Shown here: positions 17,166 through 27,509 of the stretch, one piece after another
Numbering within the stretch: the first letter of the stretch is position 1
Layout: every line of letters starts with the position of its first letter
Assembly (NCBI GenBank): GCA_945860265.1
Contig: CAMAQF010000006.1
Location: 1-64,000, forward strand
Length of the DNA: 64,000 bases
DNA from: Emticicia agri
Lineage (GTDB): Bacteria; Bacteroidota; Bacteroidia; Cytophagales; Spirosomataceae
Direction: 5' to 3'
Notes under the pieces: generated by a model
Seen by the model: only the letters and a program-made list of their open reading frames with translations
The model's database searches: none
What the model was told of the DNA's origin: nothing
Position numbers and translations under genes: made by a program

Positions 17166-18920
17166 TCAAAACAAATACTGTCTTTGACTTGTGTTCCAGC
17201 GAAGACCAAACGAAAAGATTGTATTTTTCTTTTCATCTACATTTCCAAAAAGATTAGTATTTCTGTTTTCTACTTTCAAATCAGCAAATAGATTGTGAAC
17301 CAGCATATACGACACGCCCATTTGATAATTTTTAGTAAAAACCTTTTGTCCTTGTCCTATTTCGTTGCCATAATTAGCTGGGCGTGCAAAGTTATAATTT
17401 CGCAAAATATCACCGCCCCAATTGACAATATTTGAGTCTTTGCCTTGTTGGGCAATCATTGCTGTAAAGTTCAGAAATAAACGACCCGTTGGCTGGTAAC
17501 GCCCTATCAACAAAAGTTCTTTGAAGTTTGCTCCAAGCGGATGAGCTAATGGCAAATTATAGTTTACATAATTGCTATAGGTAGAATTATGGCTATACAT
17601 ATACGGTCGAACAATGTTATATTCTGCCTGAAAATCTAGGTTTTTTATATTAAAAAAGTCAATATATCGTGTGCCGATTTGTGCGGCGTATTTTTTTGCC
17701 CACCAGCCATCTTTGTTAAAATACTTGAGATTAAATTCATCAAGCACAAATTGCCCATATATCGAGAGATGGCGTTTGAAATTATATTTAAAATTCACCC
17801 CAGCAATTGAATTATCGACACTACCTAGATGCCCTTCTACAAATCGAAGAAGAATAACAGGATTGAGGTAATTGATATCAAAACCTACTTGACGTTTTCC
17901 AAAAACAATACTTTCAAAGAGACCAATATTTAGATTTCGACTAACATTAATGCTTAAATGATGCAATGAAAAGTATTTTGGTGGAAGTTGCTCGGTACCA
18001 TCAACCGCCACCTGAATTTGTTTGTTTATCAGCTGGGCAAATAAGTTCATGTATTGAAAACGCCCGATATTTGTCAGCACTTTTAGATGCAAATTTGGAG
18101 CAGAAAAATCAGACAAAATCATTGAACGAATACCCGAACCAATGAAATTTTTGTCATGTCCAAACTGTATTTGTACACTTTTCAGGGCTTGAAATGTAAT
18201 GTAACCTCTTGCCGAAAAGAAATCAGCTAAATACCTGCTCGAATCAGCATCTGGGATTTTTGTAAAACCCTCATAGGGATTGGCTTTATACTGACGCCCA
18301 TACTCTCTCACGTATTCAGGATAAAGCACCTGATTTTCAGTAAACATCGAGTAGAAACCCATTTTTTTATTTAGTGTGCCACGTATTTCAATTCCACGCG
18401 TATTAATATAAGGCGTTTCTTTCGTTTGATTATCGTTGGCAAATGAAAACTGGAATATCGGACTTACATGAATATCTAAGTCTTTGTTTTGAATACTATA
18501 AAAATCAGGTTTTTTTATGAAAAGGTGCTTCCATATTGCTTTTTTAGAATCACTTTGAGGAAGTTTGGCATCATCGAGCCACTCCCAGCTGTCGTTTTGT
18601 AGATATGCTAAATTGAAACGGTCGGTTTTTGTAAGTTTGACTTTTTCTTCGGTTTCTAAATCGATAGATAGTTTTACCAAATCCTTTCTTCTTACTGGTT
18701 TTATGTTGGAATGAAGATTTAATAAACTGCCACTTTTTATTTCGTATCTTTCGATTAAGTTTGAATAATCTTCGTTGAGTGGTGCAAAATTACTTTGAGC
18801 AAAACCGCTCAGTTGCCCTAAAAATAGAAGCAAAACCAATAGACTGAATTCACAGAATCGGAGTGGGATATTTAGATAGCCGGCCGAAATATTAATGTAT
18901 TTTATCAAACACAATCTCAT
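17166..18920 (-). CDS. Outer-membrane beta-barrel protein, RemB/Wzi-like
   Basis: A 584-residue protein with an N-terminal signal peptide (hydrophobic core LLVLLLFLGQLSG, cleavage near GFAQ at residue 42). The mature chain is beta-strand rich with the family-like segments IQFGHDKNFIGSGIRSMILS, AEYNIVRPYMYSH and LAHPLGANFKELLL, as in RemB of gliding flavobacteria and Wzi-like capsule assembly barrels. These sit in the outer membrane and are linked to surface polysaccharide attachment or gliding motility. The long N-terminus may begin at a later codon; the listed ATG gives 23 residues before the hydrophobic core, longer than usual. No other gliding genes are nearby. Confidence 0.7.
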   Translation of the reverse strand: MRLCLIKYINISAGYLNIPLRFCEFSLLVLLLFLGQLSGFAQSNFAPLNEDYSNLIERYEIKSGSLLNLHSNIKPVRRKDLVKLSIDLETEEKVKLTKTDRFNLAYLQNDSWEWLDDAKLPQSDSKKAIWKHLFIKKPDFYSIQNKDLDIHVSPIFQFSFANDNQTKETPYINTRGIEIRGTLNKKMGFYSMFTENQVLYPEYVREYGRQYKANPYEGFTKIPDADSSRYLADFFSARGYITFQALKSVQIQFGHDKNFIGSGIRSMILSDFSAPNLHLKVLTNIGRFQYMNLFAQLINKQIQVAVDGTEQLPPKYFSLHHLSINVSRNLNIGLFESIVFGKRQVGFDINYLNPVILLRFVEGHLGSVDNSIAGVNFKYNFKRHLSIYGQFVLDEFNLKYFNKDGWWAKKYAAQIGTRYIDFFNIKNLDFQAEYNIVRPYMYSHNSTYSNYVNYNLPLAHPLGANFKELLLIGRYQPTGRLFLNFTAMIAQQGKDSNIVNWGGDILRNYNFARPANYGNEIGQGQKVFTKNYQMGVSYMLVHNLFADLKVENRNTNLFGNVDEKKNTIFSFGLRWNTSQRQYLF

Positions 18921-19022
18921 TAAAATATGTTTTTTTTAATAGAAGCAGACTTTTTCTGTTTCTTCAAAGTGTAAAGTTATACTAAAATACAGATAATTTC
19001 GCATTATATGTAAATCATCAGT

Positions 19023-19030
19023 TAGATTTG
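19023..19030 (+). promoter_or_regulatory. Putative -7 promoter element for ispH
   Basis: TAGATTTG matches TAnnTTTG and lies 50 bp before the ispH start, in the divergent gap with the RemB-like gene. A matching -33 element is not obvious. Confidence 0.5.
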
Positions 19031-19080
19031 TACATTAAATAGCGATTGGCTTTGACCAATGGCTTCAAGCTTCAATATAT

Positions 19081-20301
19081 ATGAAATCATTTACCATTCC
19101 AGAAATTTACAAAAGTAATATCATCGGTAAAATCAAAGAGGCTCGCCGAACAAAAGATAAACTAAAGAAAGATTTTACACCAACTGTGCTTGATTTTGGT
19201 TCGGTTAAAATTCTAATTGCTCGACATTTTGGCTTTTGTTATGGCGTAGAAAATGCCGTCGAGATTGCCTATAAAACTATTGCGGAAAATCAGGATAAAC
19301 GAATCTTTTTCTTAAGCGAAATGATTCACAATCCTGATGTAAATGCCGATTTGCTCTCGCAAGGAGTACAGTTTTTGATGGATACAAAGGGTAATCAGCT
19401 TATTGATTGGAAAGAACTAAAACCCGATGATGCAGTGGTTGTACCAGCATTTGGAACGACCATTGAAATTCAGCAGCAACTAGCCTCACTTGGCATCGAC
19501 CCTTATAAATATGATACAACTTGCCCATTTGTTGAGAAAGTTTGGAATCGTGCGGGGCAAATCGGTGAGCGTGGATATAGCGTTGTATTACACGGTAAGC
19601 CCTCTCATGAAGAGACCCGTGCCACGTTTTCTCACAGTAAACAAAATGCCCCAACCATAGTCGTAAATGATATAAAAGAAGCCGAGCTTTTGGCAAAATA
19701 CATTACTCGTGAGCTATCGAAAGAACAATTTTATATAGATTTTGCTGGACAGTATACGGAAGGGTTTGACCCTGAACAAGATTTAGAGCGAATCGGAGTG
19801 GTGAACCAAACCACAATGTTGGCTTCTGATACACAAGGCATTGCCGATTATCTGAAAAAGATAATAGTGGAGCATCATAAGGCTCAACCTGCTGAAGTTG
19901 AGCGTTATTTTGCCAACAATCGTGATACACTTTGCTATGCAACAAACGATAACCAAGAAGCAACTTACGCTTTGCTACAAAATGAGGCCGATTTGGCAGT
20001 AGTTGTAGGAGGGTACAACAGCTCAAATACCTCGCATTTGGTTGAGCTCTGCGAAGAAAAGCTAACAACGTTTTTTATCCAATCGCATGAGAGTATTTTA
20101 GATAAAAATCTGATAAAAAGTTATGATTTGCATAAAAAACAAGAAATAATTAACTATTTCTTGGCAGAGAAAGAAAAACCTAATATAATGCTCACTTGTG
20201 GAGCATCTTGTCCTGATGCAGTTATGGAAGCAGTTTTGTTGAAAATTTTATCATTTTTTAACACAACAAAAGAAATAGATGAACTCATTTTGGCGTTGTA
20301 A
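19081..20301 (+). CDS. ispH: 4-hydroxy-3-methylbut-2-enyl diphosphate reductase
   Basis: A 406-residue iron-sulfur enzyme that performs the last step of the methylerythritol phosphate pathway, giving IPP and DMAPP. The three cluster cysteines are visible in HFGFCYGVENAV, DTTCPFVEKVW and TCGASCPDAVMEA. The histidine and Glu-Thr ligands appear in GKPSHEETRA and VNQTTMLA. It is the long form (about 400 residues) typical of Bacteroidota and cyanobacteria rather than the 310-residue enterobacterial type. It is monocistronic on the + strand. Confidence 0.96.
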   Translation: MKSFTIPEIYKSNIIGKIKEARRTKDKLKKDFTPTVLDFGSVKILIARHFGFCYGVENAVEIAYKTIAENQDKRIFFLSEMIHNPDVNADLLSQGVQFLMDTKGNQLIDWKELKPDDAVVVPAFGTTIEIQQQLASLGIDPYKYDTTCPFVEKVWNRAGQIGERGYSVVLHGKPSHEETRATFSHSKQNAPTIVVNDIKEAELLAKYITRELSKEQFYIDFAGQYTEGFDPEQDLERIGVVNQTTMLASDTQGIADYLKKIIVEHHKAQPAEVERYFANNRDTLCYATNDNQEATYALLQNEADLAVVVGGYNSSNTSHLVELCEEKLTTFFIQSHESILDKNLIKSYDLHKKQEIINYFLAEKEKPNIMLTCGASCPDAVMEAVLLKILSFFNTTKEIDELILAL

Positions 20302-20447
20302 AAATATAGCCAATAAAGATTATACGTAAGAAAATGATATATTAATAAATATCTTAAATAATCTTAGGATTATACAAAAATTTATTTATATATTTACATA
20401 ATATTTTTCACATAAGCCATCAGTTCATTATAAAAAATAGATGTTCT

Positions 20448-20657
20448 ATGAAGATGATTGAATATGTAAAACTGATTTTAGTAAAAGTCAGTTTTGAGAA
20501 AGAATTGTTTGAAAAAGAATTAAAAAAAGGCCTTAAACTATTATCATTCAAGGAAATTCGAGAACTAAAGAAATGGTGCTACGAGCGTTTCGGAAATATT
20601 TACCGAGGAATTCTTAATCGTACATTTCGTAAAACTCAAGTTACAGTTAGTACTTAA
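20448..20657 (+). CDS. Small conserved-looking protein, function unknown
   Basis: A 69-residue basic protein, MKMIEYVKLILVKVSFEKELF at its start (two pieces: hydrophobic strand, then charged helix), with ELKKGLKLLSFKEIRELKKWCYERFG in the middle. Small proteins of this design, with a Y-x-K-x-I-L-x-K-V-S-F beginning and a K-K-W-C-Y motif, seem familiar from other Cytophagales but have no assigned role. It has no signal peptide or membrane segment. It stands alone after ispH and is followed by a terminator-like hairpin, which supports a real transcript. Confidence 0.6.
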   Translation: MKMIEYVKLILVKVSFEKELFEKELKKGLKLLSFKEIRELKKWCYERFGNIYRGILNRTFRKTQVTVST

Positions 20658-20667
20658 ATAATGAAGG

Positions 20668-20687
20668 CCTTCGACCTAAATCGAAGG
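20668..20687 (+). terminator. Terminator-like hairpin
   Basis: The arms ccttcga (20668-20674) and tcgaagg (20681-20687) flank a 6-base loop and precede a T-rich stretch. It follows the small-protein gene by 10 bp. Confidence 0.6.
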
Positions 20688-20987
20688 GAGTTTGTTTATT
20701 TAGCGATTGCCTAAAAAAAATAAAGCAGAGTGAAAATCTCCCTGCTAATTCTTTAAATTACTAACCTAAACAAAACTATATGAAATTTTCAAAAATAATA
20801 TACTAAATACTGGAACAAGAAACATTAGATTCGTTATTAAAGACGGTTTGAAGCCGATATAAAATACTAATTATCAAACGTTTATATCATTTCAATTTGT
20901 CTGTGAATTACGCCTAAACCTAATAGTTTTTAAAAACTATTAAAATCAATCATTTTTACCTTTATATCTTATAAATCGTACTAAAAA
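20688..20987. other. Gene-poor gap, 300 bp
   Basis: This AT-rich stretch lies between convergent small genes. No motif or open frame was recognised. Confidence 0.5.
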
Positions 20988-21176
20988 TTAAGCTGCAATT
21001 AAGAAATTCTCCTTGGATATATTATCCGAAATTTTATCAAAATCATCACTTTCAAAGGCATCATCGTAAGAATCTTCCTCGGTGTCTTCATATAATCGCT
21101 CCTCGTTGAGTCCGTTCGTGGTTCTAATGGTGTATTTCCAATTAGTTTGGTTTAATATGAATTTACTCTTAAACAT
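20988..21176 (-). CDS. Small acidic hypothetical protein
   Basis: A 62-residue open frame. The first 25 residues are basic and hydrophobic (MFKSKFILNQTNWKY), and the rest is strongly acidic (EDTEEDSYDDAFESDDF) with a short hydrophobic end, FLIAA. No cysteine or known motif is present. An 80-bp upstream AT-rich region on the minus strand contains an imperfect promoter word gacatttg. It may be a real short gene or a chance frame; I do not recognise it. Confidence 0.4.
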   Translation of the reverse strand: MFKSKFILNQTNWKYTIRTTNGLNEERLYEDTEEDSYDDAFESDDFDKISDNISKENFLIAA

Positions 21177-21342
21177 TAATTTTTATTTATTTTGTTTTTT
21201 TTTATTATACAAATGTCGTATTGTATTATGAACTAAAAATTGTGTCATTGTTAATAAATCGTAAATAAAGGTTTGACTTTTGGGCTTAGTAAACTTTACC
21301 TTTTCTTAATATTCTGATAAAATTTTCCTAACATCTGCAACC

Positions 21343-21350
21343 TAAATTTG
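21343..21350 (+). promoter_or_regulatory. Putative -7 promoter element
   Basis: TAAATTTG matches TAnnTTTG and ends 19 bp before the next start codon at 21370. Confidence 0.5.
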
Positions 21351-21369
21351 TTAATTAATAAATATTTAG

Positions 21370-21750
21370 ATGCAATCATCTCTTCCATCTCATCAAAATC
21401 ATTTTCAAAATTTGCTAGCTTTAGCAGTTTTTATGATGATTATCTGCTACTATGCCTTCAACGGTATTCCAAAAAGTGAGAATCTTTTGATACAAGATTT
21501 GCCTGAAGAAAACAAAACTGTAGTTTTGGAATCCAAAATTAGTAGGCTGCGTGCTGCCGTACTAATGGATGCTGATGTTGTTGAAATAAACGGAAGTTTA
21601 TACGCTACGGAAAATGCTTTGGAAGATATGATTGGTGCAAAAAAAACTAAAGTAGCTATTTTGAAGATTCACGAAAAACTAATAGCGGGAGATAGAAAAA
21701 CCGCATTAAAGTTGATTAATCAATTGCCAACTTTACTGTTTTTGAAGTAG
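21370..21750 (+). CDS. Single-pass membrane protein, function unknown
   Basis: A 126-residue protein with one membrane segment at about residues 14-32 (LLALAVFMMIICYYAFNG). The remainder is a soluble, lysine-rich alpha/beta stretch with VVEINGSLYATENALEDMIGA and VAILKIHEKLIAGDRKTALKLI. The C-terminal part is hydrophilic and presumably periplasmic or cytoplasmic depending on topology. No family was recognised. It has its own likely promoter at 21343. Confidence 0.55.
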   Translation: MQSSLPSHQNHFQNLLALAVFMMIICYYAFNGIPKSENLLIQDLPEENKTVVLESKISRLRAAVLMDADVVEINGSLYATENALEDMIGAKKTKVAILKIHEKLIAGDRKTALKLINQLPTLLFLK

Positions 21751-22029
21751 AAAAATCTCCTCAATTTTGCCTCATAGTTTGTTCAATAGCATTGAAAATT
21801 AAATTATTTATAGACTAAAAGATTTTGGCTCTTCAAACAAATTCGACTTTAGAAAAAGCTGCTTTAAAAGTGTTATTTAGCCGTGTAATCGTCGATTATT
21901 TTTCATTCAAAAGTTTCAAATCTATACAATATTTCATTTTACGGTGTAAGCTAGGAAAAATGTGTTAGTTTGTCAAGATTACGATTTTCTTTATGACATG
22001 ATGTTTTAGGTAGCCCTTTTTATTCGCCT

Positions 22030-22785
22030 CTAACTATCCAACCATGCTTTAAAATCGTTTACACGCTCTCGACTTACTACGTTGTCATCGCCTTGTAATA
22101 ACTTTATCGTTGTCGAAAGTCTGCTGTTAAAATAGGTATTTACTTTTTCAATGGCTTTAATATGAAGAATTATTTTTCGGTTGATTCGAAAAAAGTCATT
22201 GGGCGAAACTGCTTCTTCAAGTTGGTCGAGCGTATAATCAATTGCGTAGCGGCTACCTTTATTTGTTACCAAAAACGACAAACTTTCTTGGGTTTCGAAA
22301 TGGTGAATTTCGTTGGTTTGAATAATGTTGATACTTTGGCCGAGTTTTACTAGAAACCGAGTTTTATATTGCTTATTAAGTTGTTTATATGCAGTTGTGA
22401 TATTTTCGATTATTCGTTGATCGGTAAGTTGTTGTTGTTTTTTGAATTTTTCCAGTGCAAACTTTAAATCATTTTGTGAAATTGGTTTTAATAGTTAATC
22501 AATGCCATTTTGCTTAAAGGCTTGAATGGCGTAATTGTCATAAGCAGTAGTAAAAATAATAGGAATATCTATTTTGGTTTTAGGAAAAATATCGAAGCTG
22601 TTGCCATCTGCGAGGCGGATATCTAGAAAAAGTAAATCAGCTTGTAGTCCTTCATTGAATGCTTTAGAAGTTGCTTTTACCGAATCAAAGTAATTAATTA
22701 CCTTAATGTCTTTGTCTATACGATGCAGTAACAAACTCAAGTGCTCGGCGGATAATTTTTCGTCTTCTACAATTACTGCGTTCAT
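22030..22785 (-). pseudogene. LytTR-family response regulator with one in-frame stop
   Basis: Reading the minus strand from 22785 gives a 252-codon frame that is complete except for a TAA at 22497-22495 (codon 97). The receiver domain has the acidic pair VEDEK, the phospho-acceptor Asp in LFLDIRLADG and the switch region IIFTTAYDNYAI. The stop replaces the tyrosine normally found in GIDYLLKP; the reading continues as LLKPISQNDLKFALEKF. A LytTR DNA-binding domain follows with VKLGQSINII, FETQESLSF and FFRINRKIILHIKAIEKV. The frame overlaps the kinase gene by 4 bp. It may be a young pseudogene, a sequencing error or a truncated receiver-only product. Confidence 0.9.
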
Positions 22786-23789
22786 TTTTTTTTGATTAAT
22801 GGCAAAATTACTGTAAATTTTTTTTCGGTATGGATTATTTCTATTTGATCATCAATAAAAAACTGATATCGAAGTTTCATGTTTTTTAAACCAGTCCGAG
22901 AACTTTCCGATTTGTCACTTCTTGGTTGTGTAGGATTGCTAACAATTAAACGATTATTTTCTGTGAAAATCGATACTTTCAAGGGATTGGCATTTGAGGT
23001 TTCGTTGTGCTGAATCGTATTTTCTGCCAACATTTGTAGGCACATGGGGGGCAAATAGCTATTTTCACTTTCATCAATTCGAATATCAAAGGTAATATTT
23101 TCTCCGAAACGTATTTTTAACAAATAAATATAATGGGCTAAAAAGTCCAATTCTTCTTGCAAGCTTACCAATTCAGCATTCTTGTTATCTAATACATAGC
23201 GATATACTTTTGATAATTCATTGATAAAATCGACAGCTTTGTCTTGATTTTGATAAACCAACGAGCTCAAAACACTTAGATTATTAAATAAAAAGTGCGG
23301 ATTAAGTTGATTTTTGAGGTTTTGTAATTGAGCATTGGCACTTTCGGCTTTGTACTTTTCAACCTCTATTAAACTCTGTTTCCATGCTTTAAAAAACTGA
23401 TAGCCAATATCAATTGCTAAGACTGCAATGGTAACAAAAGTGGCAGGAATAAGCACTTGACGCATTTTTGGATTCATTAAATCATATTTTCCTGATTTCA
23501 AAAAATGAATGACAAACATCAAGAGATATAACAAAAATAGGCTGTAAATCAATAATGATAATAACTGAGCAATGACTCGTTTTTTAGGCAAAGTTGCCCA
23601 AGAATATTTTTGACCTAACCAAGTATCAATCCTCAGATTTCCTTCTAAAATGATAACTGTGGCAATGATTATTGTTATAAAAACATCATCAAAAAAAGGC
23701 TCACTTTTAAAAAATAGAGGTTTAAATAGGCTTGAAATGACCAAGCCTATACCGAACATATACAAAAATCTATTCTTTCTATCCACCAT
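22782..23789 (-). CDS. LytS-type sensor histidine kinase
   Basis: A 335-residue inner-membrane kinase. Four hydrophobic segments span residues about 5-135, followed by a coiled region and the His_kinase motif LNPHFLFNNLSVLSSLV with the phosphorylated histidine. The ATP-binding part has PPMCLQMLAENTIQHNET and RTGLKNMKLRYQFF. It would phosphorylate the LytTR regulator encoded next (4-bp overlap, atga). The ATG at 23789 is preferred to a TTG at 23819 that would overlap the upstream lipoprotein gene. As the regulator carries a nonsense codon, the kinase may have no full-length partner in this strain. Confidence 0.87.
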   Translation of the reverse strand: MVDRKNRFLYMFGIGLVISSLFKPLFFKSEPFFDDVFITIIIATVIILEGNLRIDTWLGQKYSWATLPKKRVIAQLLSLLIYSLFLLYLLMFVIHFLKSGKYDLMNPKMRQVLIPATFVTIAVLAIDIGYQFFKAWKQSLIEVEKYKAESANAQLQNLKNQLNPHFLFNNLSVLSSLVYQNQDKAVDFINELSKVYRYVLDNKNAELVSLQEELDFLAHYIYLLKIRFGENITFDIRIDESENSYLPPMCLQMLAENTIQHNETSNANPLKVSIFTENNRLIVSNPTQPRSDKSESSRTGLKNMKLRYQFFIDDQIEIIHTEKKFTVILPLIKKK

Positions 23790-23811
23790 TTTTGAAATTT
23801 GGGTATTAAAA

Positions 23812-24804
23812 TTATTCAATTTTCTTTCTCAATAAAACCAAATTGTCGAGTTTGAGATTTGACGACCAAATAAAATTAGCGTCTTTTGAGGAGTTATCAA
23901 AAACATCAGCAAAGTTGGTATAAGATGATTTGTTTTCGACTCCAACAGTGCTGTTTGAAAAAGTAGTTGCCGCAGGCCAGTTTGAATCGTCATAGGAGGT
24001 ATTGAACCAATTGGTTGGTGCTGCCCAATGAATACCATAACTGTTAGAAGCTCCAACTGATGTGTTACAGCTCGAAGATAAACGATTATTTCCACTTTCA
24101 GAAAGGCAAGCTAAATCTGAAATAGGAGAAATATAATAAGTTTGAGCTTTCCAAGTGTTATCGGTGATTCCAACGATACTTCCTGAAGCATTTTTGATGA
24201 GCATTACAAAACCACCATCGCCAATATAGTTGGTCGAACTACCTTGTTTTTCTGTTCCCAATCCAAGGTTTTCTTCCCAATCCAAGCATTTAACAGCTAC
24301 CGTAAAAGGTTTTTTGGCTTTAAAACGGACAATACAAGAGTTAAAATCTGTGTATGGAACAGGGTCTTTGCCAACGGGAATGCCATTGATGTACATTTCA
24401 AAATAATTATCTCCGAAAATATAGGCGGTAAAAACCTCTCCATCAGCATCCACAGTTACAATATTACTGCTCAAAAGTGCCGCCGTGGCAGCAGTACTAT
24501 TGGCATAAGTATGCCCCGAAACGTAAGAATTGTATAAATCAGAAGCAAATGGAAAGGCTGTATTTGTAAAATTGACATCGGCTGGCAATGCCCACGTTTT
24601 GTTATCGGTTGAAGTAATTGTTCCCATAGCCGCTACTCGAACCCCAGAAGGAAATAAATTGGCAGTTGTTGTAGTTCCTGCCCCTTGGGTTACAGAACCA
24701 GTGCCTGTATATGGGTTATTCGTAATTGTTACGGTATCCGTACAAGCAATCAATGCCGTTACAAATGATAGCGTAATAAACTTTGATACCTGAGATTTGT
24801 GCAT
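23812..24804 (-). CDS. Lipoprotein with beta-rich, jelly-roll-like body
   Basis: A 330-residue lipoprotein. The signal peptide ends in the lipobox LIAC, with the lipidated Cys at residue 21 from the ATG at 24804; an upstream TTG at 24822 would add six residues. The mature chain starts with a Thr/Gly-rich linker. It then shows beta-rich segments such as AYIFGDNYFEMYINGIPVGKD and NSCIVRFKAKKPFTVAVK, which recall the carbohydrate-binding or accessory modules of sialate esterase-like proteins. It sits in one operon between a TonB-dependent receptor and a histidine kinase, so it could be a surface partner of that receptor. The family was not recognised. Confidence 0.65.
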   Translation of the reverse strand: MHKSQVSKFITLSFVTALIACTDTVTITNNPYTGTGSVTQGAGTTTTANLFPSGVRVAAMGTITSTDNKTWALPADVNFTNTAFPFASDLYNSYVSGHTYANSTAATAALLSSNIVTVDADGEVFTAYIFGDNYFEMYINGIPVGKDPVPYTDFNSCIVRFKAKKPFTVAVKCLDWEENLGLGTEKQGSSTNYIGDGGFVMLIKNASGSIVGITDNTWKAQTYYISPISDLACLSESGNNRLSSSCNTSVGASNSYGIHWAAPTNWFNTSYDDSNWPAATTFSNSTVGVENKSSYTNFADVFDNSSKDANFIWSSNLKLDNLVLLRKKIE

Positions 24805-24831
24805 ATTTTTTAATTTTTTCAAATGAAATTC

Positions 24832-27180
24832 TTAAAACTGTATTTTATATACCACATTCGGAAATAAACCAAGCTGATAACTCGTTTGAATTGATTTACT
24901 TCCACCATTATATGATTGAGAAAATATATTTTTATGATTCGTCACGTTTTGAATATCCAAAGAGACAGTTTGTGATAATTTTCGTTTAGCACTGTTTATT
25001 GTATAGCCAGCCTTTAAATCCATTCTGAAATAATTGTCGTAAAAGGCGGCATAAGCATTGCTTGTTAGCACTTCACGCCCCACCAAATTGGAAGCTGTTA
25101 AGTCAACTGGAGTGTAAGCTCTTCCACCAGCATTGGTGTATTTGAAATCTAAACTAAATTTGTTTCTATTCCCAATAGCCCATTCTTTTCCGGCCAAAAG
25201 ATTTAAAACATATTTGCCATTGAATGCGGTATTATGTTCAACTCCGTCGCTACCTTTGTATTTTTAATCGTATAAAGAAGAGGTAAACAAGGTATAAAAT
25301 CCTTTACTGAAAAACTTTTCGATGGTGAGTTCTATTCCATAATTACGTCCAGTGCCAGCATTGGATAAATTGTCTTCCAAATCTGTCCTGAAACTTGCTC
25401 CGGTATTCAGCATCGAATAGGTGCTTGAAAAAGTATTTACTGGCACATCATAAAGATACTGATAATACGCTTCTGCTTTCAAACGCCAATCTTTAAAAGG
25501 TTGTAAATCGTAGCCCAACACAAAATGATGGCTTTTGGTAAAATCTAAATTTTTGTTAATATAAGAATAAGTGGCATCGGTTTTTTGGCTTTGCAGAAAA
25601 TAAACATTGATGGGCTGCATTTGGGCATGAAGTCCATAACCAAAACTAAAAGTACTATTAGGTGACAAGTTATATTTTGAGCCTAAACGAGGTTCGAGAG
25701 CAGTAGATTTATTCAAGAAAAAATGCTGAGAATGTAGCCCTGCATTCAAGGTCAATTTATCGCTGAAACTATATTTGGCGTGGGCATAAACTTGGGCTAA
25801 GTTGGTATAGCTGTCGTAATCCCAGATTTGTTTCCAGTCGGCGTTGATATTTTGTTTGGTTCGATAAAAAAGATTCAAGCCTATCAGCTCATCTTGCACA
25901 CCGATTTTAACAAATAATTTTGAAATGATTTTTGCATTGTAACTTGTCGAAAAATTATAGCCTGTTTTGGCTACATTGTTTTCTTCTTTTGAATAATATT
26001 CGTTGGTAGCACGGTCGCTGCCATAATTTATTTGGTCGGTACTCGAATAATTCAGCCCAACCGTTGAACTTAAATATGCGTTTTTATTCAGTTGTTTGAA
26101 ATGATTTACGCCAACGATGCTGATATTACTACTTAAATCATTACCGTCTTTTCCCCCGTATAAAGAGCCAGTATTTCCACCAGCAATACTAATGCTACTC
26201 GAAGCCAAAATACCAAACATCGAAAATTTTCCCAATTTTGTATTCCCGCTGTTCAATTTGAATGATAAATCTGAATAGCTCGGTGTAGCATTTGTGCCAA
26301 TATCAACCCCAACTGCTTGAGCTACACTTGCCAAAGCATATCGATAACCAACTAAGTATGATGAACCTTTTGCTTTATTTATTGGGCCTTCGGTGGTTGC
26401 TTCTAATCCTGTGATTACCCCTGCTTGAACCGTGGTTTCTCTTTTTTGTGAATTTCCATTTCTAAAACCCAAATCGAAAACTCCCGAAATCGCATTGCCG
26501 TATTCGGAAGGCCAAGCCGAGGTAAAGAAATCTGAACTTTTTAAAAGATTCGTATTTAAAGCACTCACGGCACCGCCCGTAGTTCCTACCGATGCAAAAT
26601 GATTAGGATTGGTCACATTCATGCCATCAATTCGCCATAAAACTCCTACGGGCGAATTGCCTCTGATTACGATGTCATTTCTACTATCATCGGGGGCACT
26701 CACGCCCGCAAAATTGGCCGCCAAACGAGCAGGGTCGCTTCTGCCACCTGCATAACGATTTACCTCTTCCATCGAAAAAGTTCTGGCACTGATACTTGCC
26801 AATTTGTTAACGGTATTGGCCTTATTGGAGGCTTTTACAACAACTTCGTTGAGTAACCTCAAATCTTCTTCCATTGTTAAGTCCAATATTACTTCCTTTC
26901 CAGAAGTAACGACTATATTGGGAATGAGTACATCTTTGTACCCAACAAAAGAGATTTTGATTTCGTAGCGATTTGGAGTTAGGCCAGTAAGTATATAATG
27001 CCCGCTCGCATCGGTTTGTGTTCCTTTAATAGTAGCATTATTTACGATTTGAACTGAAGCACCAATGATAGGACTTTGAGAAAACTTATCAAGGATATTT
27101 CCTCTAATATTTTGTTTGTTGTTTTGGGCAAAAGATAAATTTGCAAATAGCAGTGAAAAGATTAAATGTAGGTATTTCAT
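24832..27180 (-). pseudogene. TonB-dependent receptor with one in-frame stop
   Basis: From the ATG at 27180 the frame runs 783 codons with a single TAA at 25266-25264 (codon 639). A signal peptide (core LIFSLLFANLSFA) is followed by a CarboxypepD_reg-like domain (GNILDKFSQSPIIGASVQI), a plug with NDIVIRGNSPVGVLWRIDG, and a beta-barrel. After the stop the same frame continues KYKGSDGVEHNTAFNGKY and ends in the barrel-closing FPNVVYKIQF, so no sequence is lost. A serine codon (TCA to TAA) is the likely original. Length and order fit outer-membrane TonB receptors without SusD. A truncated product lacking about 145 barrel residues should not fold. Confidence 0.9.
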
Positions 27181-27393
27181 TCGACAATATATTAGTTCGG
27201 TGATAAAACTAATATTTTTATTTAATTTCAAAAAACACCAAACCTTTGAGTTGTAGAAATACTTAGTTGAGTTGTATAAACAATGGGTTATAATTTAAAA
27301 AGTGGTGTTATTCGGAAAGCAAAATATAAGCAAAACCCGACTTAATGGGCATAATTTTAGTGCTTTTGGTGATAAGATATTTGGTCGAACACT

Positions 27394-27416
27394 TTATAAT
27401 CCTTAAAGGATTATAA
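27394..27416. repeat. 10-bp perfect palindrome
   Basis: The arms ttataatcct (27394-27403) and aggattataa (27407-27416) flank a taa loop. There is no T run. It lies about 210 bp upstream of the TonB receptor start, so it could be an operator, but this is not established. Confidence 0.4.
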
Positions 27417-27509
27417 TATGATTATAATGAACCCTTTCTGGGTGTTGATAAACAAACTACTGAAGTTAAGTCCAAATTAATGCTTAGTTGTTTTATATTT
27501 TTTTATTTA

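Noticed and set aside
20988..21176. Ribosomally made modified peptide precursor
   Set aside because: The product is acidic but has no cysteine, no leader motif and no modification enzyme nearby.
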